33,525 nucleotides of DNA from an uncultured bacterium (GTDB lineage Bacteria > Bacillota_I > Bacilli_A > RF39 > UBA660): contig CAUERX010000015.1 in NCBI GenBank assembly GCA_959020415.1, positions 1 through 33,525 on the forward strand, given 5' to 3'. The first letter of the stretch is position 1. Every line of letters begins with the position of its first letter. This document shows positions 7,907 through 15,931 of this stretch, piece after piece. The notes under the pieces were generated by a model that was not told the DNA's origin, ran no database searches, and was given only the letters and a program-made list of their open reading frames with translations. Both the position numbers and the translations under genes were made by a program.

Positions 7907-7915
7907 ATTATAACA
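7907..7915 (-). promoter_or_regulatory. Extended -10 promoter of dedA
   Basis: On the minus strand TGTTATAAT, 30 bases upstream of the dedA start. Confidence 0.6.
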
Positions 7916-7940
7916 TATATGTAAAAAAAAATCACCCGAT

Positions 7941-7969
7941 TTGACCTATATTTAAGATAACGTTATAAT
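7941..7969 (+). promoter_or_regulatory. Promoter of the DUF308 gene at 7992
   Basis: TTGACC, 17-base spacer, TATAAT: near-consensus housekeeping promoter. Confidence 0.75.
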
Positions 7970-7991
7970 TACTTGTAAAGAGAGGGATATT

Positions 7992-8507
7992 ATGAATAAA
8001 AAAACCGCAATTTTATTACTGCCAAGTTCTTTGTTATTATTTATTTTAGGCTTTTTAATTACCTTTGCTACAAATAGTGCAATGCAAAGCCTTTATTATG
8101 TTATTGTTTTTACTTTCTTAATTACTGGAGTTATTCAAACCTTTAGTTTCTTTTGGAATAAAGAGTATGAACAAAAAATGTTTTTGAATTTAATAATTGG
8201 TGTTACTAGTATTTGGTTTGCTTTATTTACACTAGAATACTACGCAATGTTTATTGTTTTGCTACCAGCTTTAATATCTATCTACTCGGTAGTTATGGGG
8301 ATTGGTCTATTAATGAAATACTATAATGAAATAAGATCAAAATGGTTTATTGGTGGTGCTGTCTTTTCATTCTTATTTGCCATAATCCTGCTATTTAAAC
8401 CAATTTTATTAGCTACTATCTATATAAAATTATCAGGGCTTTACCTTATTGCTTTATCACTTTATTTTTTAGTAAATGCTGTTTTAAGATTAATTGAAAA
8501 GCAATAG
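7992..8507 (+). CDS. DUF308/HdeD-like membrane protein
   Basis: 171 residues, almost entirely hydrophobic, six predicted helices in three pairs, short basic loops (KYYNEIRSKW). The pattern matches the HdeD/DUF308 family, named after an E. coli acid-stress membrane protein; the molecular role is unknown. GAGGG precedes the start. It is monocistronic, with its own promoter (7941) and terminator (8497). It is one of three DUF308 proteins in this window (others at 1079 and 26860). Confidence 0.78.
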   Translation: MNKKTAILLLPSSLLLFILGFLITFATNSAMQSLYYVIVFTFLITGVIQTFSFFWNKEYEQKMFLNLIIGVTSIWFALFTLEYYAMFIVLLPALISIYSVVMGIGLLMKYYNEIRSKWFIGGAVFSFLFAIILLFKPILLATIYIKLSGLYLIALSLYFLVNAVLRLIEKQ

Positions 8508-8526
8508 AGAAATCTATTGCTTTTTT
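8497..8526 (+). terminator. Rho-independent terminator
   Basis: AAAAGCAATAGA and TCTATTGCTTTT arms, GAAA tetraloop, T-run. Confidence 0.88.
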
Positions 8527-8568
8527 ATTAGAACATGCTTATAATATACAATTAAAGGAATTGATATT

Positions 8569-10389
8569 ATGGCAATCAATGGTTTAAACTTAACAAGATA
8601 CGAAATAATAGATTTAGAACGAGAATTACTAAAGTCTTATTATGATGTTGCAAATTTAGTTTCTAAAGAGAAAAAAGATAGTTCAGAATATAAAAAGGCA
8701 GTTGATAAACTACAAACGCTTTATAATGATGAACAATTGTATTTTTTAACTTTAGCTAACGGAGACTTAGACTTTATAAAACAATTATGTGATAAATTCG
8801 ACGGCATAAATGAAACTGAAGAAAACTCAAAATTTAGTAGTGATGACAACATGGCTATTTATGAACGTGTATATAACCAGCTATCAAGGAAGATTTTTCT
8901 TCAAAAAATTGAAAATCAAATTAGAGATATTTTACCAAATGATAAGGAAATAGATATTTCAGCTATTATTGAATATCTTTTTGATGATTCTTTATACTAT
9001 GACTACTATAATATTTTATATATGGATATGGCTGCAATATATTGCACGCTAGAAAAAATAGCTGGGGTTTACCAGCTTAAAGATATAATGCCTTCAGAAG
9101 AATATACAGAATTAATACATGAAATATTTAGAATAGCCTTTTCTGAGAGTGTAGCTACTGAAGAGTTTCTTGAAAGATTAGAGAATAACGACTTCTCCCC
9201 AGTATCTGAAGATGAAATTGAAATGGATTGTGACGTTATGTTAGGTGAAATATTTTCGTTAAAAGATACTGTTCATAAAGCTATGTTGAACGAAGCTACC
9301 TTTTTAATTTCAACTTTCGATAATTTAGAAACTGATCTCGAAAGACAAATGGTCATTGCCCAAGTATCTAAAATTATTGCATATTTAGATTATGAAACAT
9401 TAGAACAGTTTAAAAATGAAATAGCAGATATAACTTCAGAATTTTACCCAGTTATTGAACATGAAATGTCAATTAGAAATAACTATGTACGTGGTAAAGG
9501 CGAATGCCTTGATGATTATATAGTTCTTACTGAAAAACAAAGTGATATAATTGAAAGAACGATTCGAGCAAGCATTGAACTATTAAAACTTTATTATGAA
9601 GCCGTATACTATGAAGTAATTGAAGAGAAAGAAAGCGATAGATACCAAAGTCTAATGGTCCAAATCGCGCTTGCCCAAACAAGAGAAAGTGCGTTGTTAA
9701 GGGACATAATAGAAGATGATGAACTTTATTTTATATTTGAAGAAACCATATCAACTAGTGAGTTTAACACTTATTTTAGAAAAATAAATCAGAGAAGCGC
9801 TCAAGAGTCATCACTAGATGATGATAAATGTCCTCTTGTTAGGAAAAGACTGGAACAATTATTTGAACAAGCAGAAGAAGATATCTCTAGTGGTGAAATA
9901 GATCTTAGTGATGAAAATATTAACTATTATTTAGAAAATGGTTTTGATTTAGACCAACCATTAGAACGTTTTGCTTTTTATAATCAAGCAATAAATATTA
10001 TTGTTGCTAAAAAAATTGATGAACTTATTGCTGAAACTTCAAATAAAGTTCCTTATACCTTCCTCAAATATGAAGATTTTTATACAAATCCTAGTATGGA
10101 CCAAATTGTTTTAGACACTCATTTCGATTCGTCAAAAATGTGTGAAATTAACGAGGAATATCTAAAAACAGTTGCAGAAGTTGAAGGCATAGACTATAAC
10201 TTCTTAAAAAACACGTTAGTAAGATATATGAATGATAATGCCGAATACCAAGGGACGCTAACAGAAAACCCAGATGGATCTTGTGATCAGGAATACCTTG
10301 TATATCTTGAGACTAAAAGAAATGCCCTTATGGAATCATTTCCTAATAAAGCACCGGATAGTCAAAAACAATATAAATCAGATAACTAA
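8569..10389 (+). CDS. Large acidic helical protein of unknown function
   Basis: 606 residues, not recognised. Strongly acidic, rich in Glu, Asp, Ile, Leu and Tyr, with no signal peptide, membrane helix or visible catalytic motif, so probably cytoplasmic. Helical throughout. Two segments look alike by eye: residues 18-59 (ELLKSYYDVANL...NDEQLYF) and 336-389 (ELLKLYYEAVYY...EDDELYF), suggesting an old internal duplication. AAAGGAATTG lies before the start at 8569. Base composition and codon use match the neighbours. It stands alone between two terminators. It could be a scaffold or a lineage-specific protein; no function can be assigned. Confidence 0.75.
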   Translation: MAINGLNLTRYEIIDLERELLKSYYDVANLVSKEKKDSSEYKKAVDKLQTLYNDEQLYFLTLANGDLDFIKQLCDKFDGINETEENSKFSSDDNMAIYERVYNQLSRKIFLQKIENQIRDILPNDKEIDISAIIEYLFDDSLYYDYYNILYMDMAAIYCTLEKIAGVYQLKDIMPSEEYTELIHEIFRIAFSESVATEEFLERLENNDFSPVSEDEIEMDCDVMLGEIFSLKDTVHKAMLNEATFLISTFDNLETDLERQMVIAQVSKIIAYLDYETLEQFKNEIADITSEFYPVIEHEMSIRNNYVRGKGECLDDYIVLTEKQSDIIERTIRASIELLKLYYEAVYYEVIEEKESDRYQSLMVQIALAQTRESALLRDIIEDDELYFIFEETISTSEFNTYFRKINQRSAQESSLDDDKCPLVRKRLEQLFEQAEEDISSGEIDLSDENINYYLENGFDLDQPLERFAFYNQAINIIVAKKIDELIAETSNKVPYTFLKYEDFYTNPSMDQIVLDTHFDSSKMCEINEEYLKTVAEVEGIDYNFLKNTLVRYMNDNAEYQGTLTENPDGSCDQEYLVYLETKRNALMESFPNKAPDSQKQYKSDN

Positions 10390-10412
10390 GTACGATAATA
10401 ACGTACTTTTTT
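10388..10412 (+). terminator. Rho-independent terminator
   Basis: AAGTACG and CGTACTT arms around a seven-base loop, followed by a T-run. Confidence 0.8.
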
Positions 10413-10442
10413 ATTTTCGATATCTATTACGTCATTTTTTGC

Positions 10443-10471
10443 TTGACAAATACATAGAATAGAACTATAAT
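10443..10471 (+). promoter_or_regulatory. Consensus promoter of the second GntR/ABC operon
   Basis: TTGACA, 17 bases, TATAAT: a perfect sigma-A consensus. Such strength fits a promoter kept silent by a repressor, and an operator lies six bases downstream. Confidence 0.9.
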
Positions 10472-10476
10472 TTAAT

Positions 10477-10497
10477 TGTACTACTACAATTAGTACA
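10477..10497. promoter_or_regulatory. Palindromic operator, probable GntR binding site
   Basis: TGTACTA and TAGTACA form a perfect seven-base inverted repeat with a seven-base spacer. A second nested repeat, AATTGTA and TACAATT, overlaps it (10474-10491). The site covers the expected transcription start. It is the likely target of the GntR protein encoded at the end of this operon (13408). Confidence 0.75.
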
Positions 10498-10513
10498 GTA
10501 AGGAGGAAACAAT

Positions 10514-11410
10514 ATGATTGAAATTAAGAGTTTAACTAAAGCGTATGACAGTAAACCAGTATTAAAAAATCTTGATTGCAAAATTGAAGATAACTGTATT
10601 TACGGTTTAGTTGGCGCTAACGGAGCTGGTAAGTCAACATTATTAAGACTTATCACTGGAATTTTTGCCCCAGATGGTGGAACAATTACGATCGATGGAA
10701 CATCTGTAATTGACAATGAAGCCCTAAAACAAAAAATGGTTTTTATTCCAGATGATTTATTTTTCTATCAAAGCTATACTTTGTTAGATACCGCTAAATA
10801 TTATGAAGCCATGTATCCAAAATTTGATATGGATTATTTCAAACATTTAGCTGAAATTTTAAAGCTCGATATTAAAAGAAAAATAAATACATTATCTAAA
10901 GGAATGAAAAGGCAGTGTGCCTTAATATGTGCATTATCAACCAATGCCGATTATATCTTCTTTGATGAGACATTTGATGGAATCGATCCAGTTATAAGAA
11001 ATGTAATGAAAAAAATAATCGCCAAACAAATGGAAGAAAAGGGTACAACTATTATTATGACAAGTCATAACCTAAGAGAGTTAGAAGATATTTGTGATAA
11101 TTTAGGCCTATTATATCAAGGTGGAATCTTGTTTGAAAGTGATATTGATACTTTAAAAACAGAAATGTTTAAAGTTCAAATTTCATTAAAAAAAGACTTT
11201 GATAAAAACACATTCAATAATTTAGAAGTTTTAAACTTTAAGAAAAATGGTAGTGTTGCTACTGTTATTATTAAAGGTGAAAGGGAAGATTGTGAAAAGA
11301 AATTAAATGCTTTAAAGCCAATAATTCTAGACTTTCTACCATTAACTTTAGAAGAAGTCTTTATCTATGAAATGGAGGTGCTAGGATATGAATTCAATAA
11401 AATGGTTTAA
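10514..11410 (+). CDS. ABC transporter ATP-binding protein
   Basis: 298-residue ATPase. Walker A GANGAGKST (about residues 35-43), signature LSKGMKRQ, Walker B YIFFDETFDGIDP, H-loop in MTSHNLREL. The conserved D-loop Pro of DEPT is replaced (DETF), as in other YtrB-like exporters. A C-terminal extension of about 90 residues follows the ATPase core. AAGGAGG precedes the start. It overlaps the permease gene by 23 bases, implying coupled translation and a stable complex. First gene of an operon with permease (11388) and GntR regulator (13408). Confidence 0.94.
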   Translation: MIEIKSLTKAYDSKPVLKNLDCKIEDNCIYGLVGANGAGKSTLLRLITGIFAPDGGTITIDGTSVIDNEALKQKMVFIPDDLFFYQSYTLLDTAKYYEAMYPKFDMDYFKHLAEILKLDIKRKINTLSKGMKRQCALICALSTNADYIFFDETFDGIDPVIRNVMKKIIAKQMEEKGTTIIMTSHNLRELEDICDNLGLLYQGGILFESDIDTLKTEMFKVQISLKKDFDKNTFNNLEVLNFKKNGSVATVIIKGEREDCEKKLNALKPIILDFLPLTLEEVFIYEMEVLGYEFNKMV

Positions 11411-13415
11411 TTTTAATTATTTACTTCAAAATTTAAAAAAATCCAAAGCCGTTTTAGCCATATTCCTAATTATTGTCCCTCTTTTAAGTACTTTAGTATT
11501 AATTATTTCATCACAGGGAAATAGCGATTATGTCAGTTTAGACTTCAACACTGTTTCATTATTTGCCATAATTGGAATGTATATTATCCCAATTATTGTC
11601 TCATTTGCATTGTTTGGATATGTTTTCAAACGTAAAAGTTCAGACTTTGTAAATTCGATGCCATTAAACCGCTCAACTATTTTTGTTACTAATACAGTCG
11701 GTGGTATTTTATTACTAATTGCTATGATATTAATTAGTACACTTCTTATATTAATTACATCATGTCTACTTCCAAACATTATAGTTTCTGGAAGAATGAT
11801 GATCGATTACTTTATAATTTGGAGTGTCGCATACATCTTTGTTTTCACTGCTACTAATTTAGCTGCTAGTGTTAGTGGAAATGTTATAACATCCCTAGCT
11901 GTAACTGCATTATTATTATTTTTAGTTCCATTTTTAAGTCAAAGTTTTAATGGGTTTAATAATTATACCCAAGCTGAAATAAACTGTACTGAAAAATCAT
12001 GTATTCCACAAAACTTTAGCTGTTTTAATGATGATGAGTGTCTAAATGACCAAGAACAAGGAATTTATAGTAATAAAGTTGATTATGATGAAAACAATAA
12101 ATATAATTTAGCTTATACATATCCGTCAAATATTTTTGCTAATTATTATAGTTTAGATATTTCGTCAAAACAAATTGCTAAAATGTTTATTGGAAGTATC
12201 ATTTTCTTTACTGCTGGATTATACTTGTTTAGAAAAAAACGTATGGAAGTTACTGAAACGTCATTCCATAATATTCATGTCCATAATATTATAAAATCAT
12301 TAACTATTGTACCAATGCTCATCTTTGCTTGTTATAATTTTGATTCAAGAGAACTTAGTTTTAATATTTTCTTAATAGTTGTTATTTTCGTTTATTATTT
12401 AATATTTGATTTAATAACAAGAAAACATTTAACTAAATTTTCATTAACTATAGTTTACTTTGTTATAACAACAGTCCTAGTAACTGGATATTATTATACC
12501 TTTGTTAAGAATACCTTGAAACCAGGTGCGACAATAGATTCTAAAGAAATAAAAGAAATTGCTATTGTTAACCCTAATGGTTATGCTGACACATCAGATA
12601 TATATATTCAAAATGATGAATTAAAAAATCTAGTTGTTAAAAATATTCTTAATAACAACTTTACTAGTACTGAAGAAATTTATCAAACTAATTTAAAAGC
12701 TAGTATCAAGTTAAATAACGGTAAAGTTTATAAAGTTAGAATTGATAATATTTTTGAAAAGGATTATAAGAAGATGATGAGTATCGCTTACCAAGACGAG
12801 AAATTCATAAATGCTTTAAAAGATATTGATTACAAAAATGTTTACGCTATATCATCAAGTTATTTAATCATTAACCCTAAAGATAATGATAAAATTTTAG
12901 ATATGATTAGAAGTGGTATTAAAAACACTAGTGTAAGTAATTATGAAAATTTAGATAAAGGATTTGATGTTGTTTTATATACTTACAAAGATCATAAACA
13001 AATTAACTATGTTGTGAACTCAGCTATTAATCCTGATCTTACTAGATATATTTCTAAATATTCAAATGACAAATTAAAGAAAAATGTAATCGATAAAAAT
13101 AAGAAAGCAAGTTCTATTCATGGTATGTATGCGATTACAATTGCCAATAGTGACAATGACACTATGATTGATTATGTTATTGAACGATCATATAGTGAAA
13201 TTTATGAATTTATAAAAAACAACATAAATAAAAGCTGTGACGTTACTAAAGATTATGTTGGGTTATCAATAAATGTGGATAATACTGACTATGTTTTCTA
13301 TACTAACAATGTTGAAGGATTTAAAAAGATTTTGGATGAACAAACCAAAAAATATGAAAACACCGAGGATTATCAAAACTATAAAAATATGTATGCGGGT
13401 GAAGAACATGAATAA
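11388..13415 (+). CDS. ABC-2 type permease with large extracytoplasmic domains
   Basis: 675 residues. About six membrane helices lie in residues 20-185, one near 263-280 and three or four between 303 and 390, followed by about 290 polar residues to the C-terminus, probably outside the membrane. YtrC/YtrD-like permeases show the same start (NFNYLLQNLKKSKAVL) and the loop KRKSSDFVNSMPLNRSTIF. The loop at 185-260 contains four cysteines (C200, C205, C212, C218) that could form disulfides, unusual for this family. The C-terminal domain has alternating beta-like and helical stretches and no recognised motif. It pairs with the ATPase at 10514; the substrate may be a peptide or lipid antimicrobial, by analogy only. 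Confidence 0.85.
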   Translation: MNSIKWFNFNYLLQNLKKSKAVLAIFLIIVPLLSTLVLIISSQGNSDYVSLDFNTVSLFAIIGMYIIPIIVSFALFGYVFKRKSSDFVNSMPLNRSTIFVTNTVGGILLLIAMILISTLLILITSCLLPNIIVSGRMMIDYFIIWSVAYIFVFTATNLAASVSGNVITSLAVTALLLFLVPFLSQSFNGFNNYTQAEINCTEKSCIPQNFSCFNDDECLNDQEQGIYSNKVDYDENNKYNLAYTYPSNIFANYYSLDISSKQIAKMFIGSIIFFTAGLYLFRKKRMEVTETSFHNIHVHNIIKSLTIVPMLIFACYNFDSRELSFNIFLIVVIFVYYLIFDLITRKHLTKFSLTIVYFVITTVLVTGYYYTFVKNTLKPGATIDSKEIKEIAIVNPNGYADTSDIYIQNDELKNLVVKNILNNNFTSTEEIYQTNLKASIKLNNGKVYKVRIDNIFEKDYKKMMSIAYQDEKFINALKDIDYKNVYAISSSYLIINPKDNDKILDMIRSGIKNTSVSNYENLDKGFDVVLYTYKDHKQINYVVNSAINPDLTRYISKYSNDKLKKNVIDKNKKASSIHGMYAITIANSDNDTMIDYVIERSYSEIYEFIKNNINKSCDVTKDYVGLSINVDNTDYVFYTNNVEGFKKILDEQTKKYENTEDYQNYKNMYAGEEHE

Positions 13416-13767
13416 TGTTGTAACCTTAGATTATCAAAGTAGAGAACCAATCTTTAAACAAATTGTTAGCCAAATAGAACGTTATGTCGCTTTAGGAATT
13501 TTAAACTCTAGGGATAAACTCCCTTCAACAAGAGAAATGGCCGCAGATTTAGGAGTAAATCCTAATACTGTTCGTAAAGCTTATACTGAATTAGAGAAAA
13601 ATGGGGTGATTGTGACGATTTCAACTAAAGGAACTTTTATTGCTGACAATACTAAAGATGTAAAAACTGAAAAAATAACTGAAGGTATTGAAGAAATTAA
13701 AAGCAAAATTGAAGAACTCATGAAATTAGGCATTTCTAAAGAAGAAATTATAAACAAATTAAAATAG
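13408..13767 (+). CDS. GntR-family (YtrA subfamily) transcriptional regulator
   Basis: 119 residues. The winged helix-turn-helix covers about residues 8-75: REPIFKQIVSQIERYVALG, LPSTREMAADLGVNPNTVRKAYTELEKNGVI, STKGTFI. A short C-terminal helix ends in SKEEIINKLK. ATG 13408 overlaps the end of the permease gene by eight bases, with GGGTGAAG upstream, so it is co-translated. It is the last gene of its operon, unlike the module at 4371 where the regulator is first. It probably represses the promoter at 10443 by binding the TGTACTA/TAGTACA operator. Confidence 0.92.
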   Translation: MNNVVTLDYQSREPIFKQIVSQIERYVALGILNSRDKLPSTREMAADLGVNPNTVRKAYTELEKNGVIVTISTKGTFIADNTKDVKTEKITEGIEEIKSKIEELMKLGISKEEIINKLK

Positions 13768-13790
13768 TAGAAAATTTTCTACTATTTTTT
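13761..13790 (+). terminator. Rho-independent terminator of the second ABC operon
   Basis: Perfect palindrome with AAAATAGTAG and CTACTATTTT arms and a T-run, overlapping the regulator's stop codon. Confidence 0.85.
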
Positions 13791-13792
13791 AA

Positions 13793-13906
13793 TGCATCAA
13801 TTCTGTCTCTTTAACAACAATAAATATCAACAAGCCAAACGGAAGTATAACCGGAAGTCCATGGGGAGCCACTAAAGCCCAAATCAATTGGACAGGAACA
13901 AATTAA
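13793..13906 (+). pseudogene. Remnant of a BspA-like gene, C-terminal end only
   Basis: Reads TTININKPNGSITGSPWG then ATKAQINWTGTN and a stop. This is the terminal repeat of the BspA-like family. The last 51 bases differ at only about four positions from the end of the broken gene at 18408-19074, so both derive from a recent common copy. No start, signal region or other repeats remain. A hairpin terminator (13905-13929) that presumably served the original gene is retained. Confidence 0.8.
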
Positions 13907-13929
13907 AATACCAAGATATTTGGTATTTT
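13905..13929 (+). terminator. Hairpin terminator after the BspA remnant
   Basis: AAAATACCAA and TTGGTATTTT arms around GATAT. Confidence 0.7.
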
Positions 13930-13963
13930 AATTTTCGAAGAAGTATAAATTATATAAAACTTA

Positions 13964-13972
13964 TGATATAAT
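13964..13972 (+). promoter_or_regulatory. Extended -10 promoter of the polyprenyl synthase gene
   Basis: TGATATAAT, 26 bases before the ATG at 13999; no clear -35. Confidence 0.6.
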
Positions 13973-13998
13973 GTTTTATATAGTTATAGGAGGACAGT

Positions 13999-15276
13999 AT
14001 GCCTAATAATGAAACATCAAAATACAAAATAATTTTTACTGATATCCAAGAAAAAACTGCTGATAATATAGCTTATTTTTCTAATGGAAGAGAGTTTATT
14101 GATTGGTTTTTTGCCAATAAAAATGAGTTTAAAAATACTAAATTAGTTTTCGAAAGCAAATTAAAAAACATTAATTGTGATGATATTCAAAACATGTATG
14201 AATTTTTAAAGTTTTATTTAAAAATAAAAAAAACATGTAATGATGGCATGAATAATTATAATAATAATTTACTAAATGAAGATAAAAACGAAGAAATAAA
14301 AAAAGCTATTTCTGAGTTTGTTAGAATGAATGACAACGGTAAATTTTTAAGAGCCACTTTAGTTGCTTTAGGCTATCAAAGTATGGGAAATAAAGATGAT
14401 AATTATCTTAACTTAGCTTTAGCCTTAGAACTTTTCCAAACATCAATTTTAATTCATGATGATATAATTGATAATGCCGTTTTAAGACGTGGAAAAGAAA
14501 CCATTCCTGTATCTTATAACAAACATTTCAATAAAGAAACAGAGCAAAAAAATTTTAAGCAAAAAAGACAAAAATTTTCTGATTCCATGGCCATTTGTAT
14601 TGGTGATTTAGGTTTTTACTTAGCCAATGAACTAATTGTCCAAGGTTATAAAGAAAATAGGAATCTCGGTAATATTTTATCTTATTATCATCAAACCGCC
14701 ATTAAAACCTGTAAAGGTGAAATGATTGATATTGTTTTACCATTTAAAGAAGAATTCTTTGATACTGATCCTAATTTAGAAGAAAAAATTATAGAAGTTT
14801 ATAAATTAAAAACCGCTTGGTATTCCGTAATTGGGCCATACTGTTTAGGCCTTACCCTAGGTGGTATGGAAGAAAAAAACATAAAAAAAATCGAAAGTAT
14901 TTTATTGAATGTTGGTATTGCTTTCCAAATTAAAGATGATATTTTAGGAATATATGGCGACTCTAATCTGTTAGGTAAGTCAACTAACTCTGATATTGAA
15001 GAGTTTAAACAAACTATATTATATTCTTTTGCTATGCAGACAAAATACCAAGAAGAATTATTAAAATATTATGGCAAACCAAATTTAACAATCGAAAATA
15101 TTGAAGAAGTAAAAACCATCTTTGAAAAATCAGGGGCTAAAAAATATGCCGAAGATACAATGAATAAACTTTTCATCCATAGCTTGTCAGAAATTGATAA
15201 AGATGATAGTCTTAATAAAGAAGCTAAAGGCATTTTAAAAGGCTTTATTGTTTATCTTCAAAATCGTTCAAAGTAG
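13999..15276 (+). CDS. Trans-polyprenyl diphosphate synthase family protein
   Basis: 425 residues. The isoprenoid synthase fold begins near residue 100 (NGKFLRATLVALGY). First aspartate-rich motif is D154-D-I-I-D158 followed by RRG, second is D313-D314 in FQIKDDILGIYGD. These bind Mg2+ and the allylic diphosphate during chain elongation. The first 98 residues are an extension not found in usual family members of about 300-320 residues, with no recognised domain; it is helical and polar. Chain length and product cannot be read safely; undecaprenyl is made by an unrelated family, so a menaquinone-type or regulatory prenyl product is possible. AGGAGG before the start. The lipoprotein gene follows after nine bases. 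Confidence 0.88.
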   Translation: MPNNETSKYKIIFTDIQEKTADNIAYFSNGREFIDWFFANKNEFKNTKLVFESKLKNINCDDIQNMYEFLKFYLKIKKTCNDGMNNYNNNLLNEDKNEEIKKAISEFVRMNDNGKFLRATLVALGYQSMGNKDDNYLNLALALELFQTSILIHDDIIDNAVLRRGKETIPVSYNKHFNKETEQKNFKQKRQKFSDSMAICIGDLGFYLANELIVQGYKENRNLGNILSYYHQTAIKTCKGEMIDIVLPFKEEFFDTDPNLEEKIIEVYKLKTAWYSVIGPYCLGLTLGGMEEKNIKKIESILLNVGIAFQIKDDILGIYGDSNLLGKSTNSDIEEFKQTILYSFAMQTKYQEELLKYYGKPNLTIENIEEVKTIFEKSGAKKYAEDTMNKLFIHSLSEIDKDDSLNKEAKGILKGFIVYLQNRSK

Positions 15277-15285
15277 GTGATAAAA

Positions 15286-15879
15286 ATGAAAAAAATAGTT
15301 TTAATTTTATGTGGCTGTTTTCTTTTAACTGGATGCACAGATAAAGTTACAAATGTTGTGAATGCTCAAGGGGACTCAAAAACATATCAATTTTTCATAA
15401 ATGAAGATTATAGTCAAGCCGAATATACTTTAAAATTAAAAAATGAAAATCGTGATATTACGATTATTCATAGTAATAATAAAGAGTATTACCAGGTCAA
15501 AGATAAAAATGAAACATCTACAACCATTGAAAAAGATGGCAAACGTTATACATTAAATAACTCCAATAAAACTTATAATGTGGAAAACATCGTTTCAAAC
15601 ACTAATTATGCTTTAGGATATTTACCAACAGACATGGAACAGCTAAAAACTCAAAAGTATAAAACTGGTAAAGAAAGAATGGGATTTACTAAATACATTT
15701 ATGAGGAGTATATATACACCGGAGGAACGACAGTTTATTACTTTAAAAATGATAAACTAAAATATATAAAAAATATAACTCCATTAACTGAGAATATGAC
15801 TGAATTTATTAGTGTTTCTACCAAAGTAGATAATGATAAATTTAACATTCCAGAGGGTTACCAGGAATTAAGCTATTAA
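15286..15879 (+). CDS. Putative lipoprotein
   Basis: 197 residues with a lipoprotein signal, MKKIVLILCGCFLLTGC; lipobox LTGC places the lipidated Cys at residue 17. The mature part is polar and beta-rich (YTLKLKNENRDITIIHSNNKEYYQV), reminiscent of LolA/LppX-like lipid-binding folds but not assignable. The start is ATG 15286 with AGGTGAT; an in-frame GTG at 15277 lies inside that site. It is nine bases after the polyprenyl synthase stop and probably shares its transcript. Role unknown; anchored on the outer face of the membrane. Confidence 0.8.
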   Translation: MKKIVLILCGCFLLTGCTDKVTNVVNAQGDSKTYQFFINEDYSQAEYTLKLKNENRDITIIHSNNKEYYQVKDKNETSTTIEKDGKRYTLNNSNKTYNVENIVSNTNYALGYLPTDMEQLKTQKYKTGKERMGFTKYIYEEYIYTGGTTVYYFKNDKLKYIKNITPLTENMTEFISVSTKVDNDKFNIPEGYQELSY

Positions 15880-15908
15880 TTGACAAAGAAAAATAAATAT
15901 TATATTAT
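15880..15908 (+). promoter_or_regulatory. Promoter of the thioredoxin-like gene at 15932
   Basis: TTGACA at 15880-15885 with a TATTAT/TTATAT -10 region at about 15901-15908. Confidence 0.65.
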
Positions 15909-15931
15909 AGTTGTAAGTTAGGAGAATGGTT

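Noticed and set aside
10274..10462. Open frame across the end of the 606-residue gene
   Set aside because: Overlaps the known gene and terminator out of frame, with no start signal.
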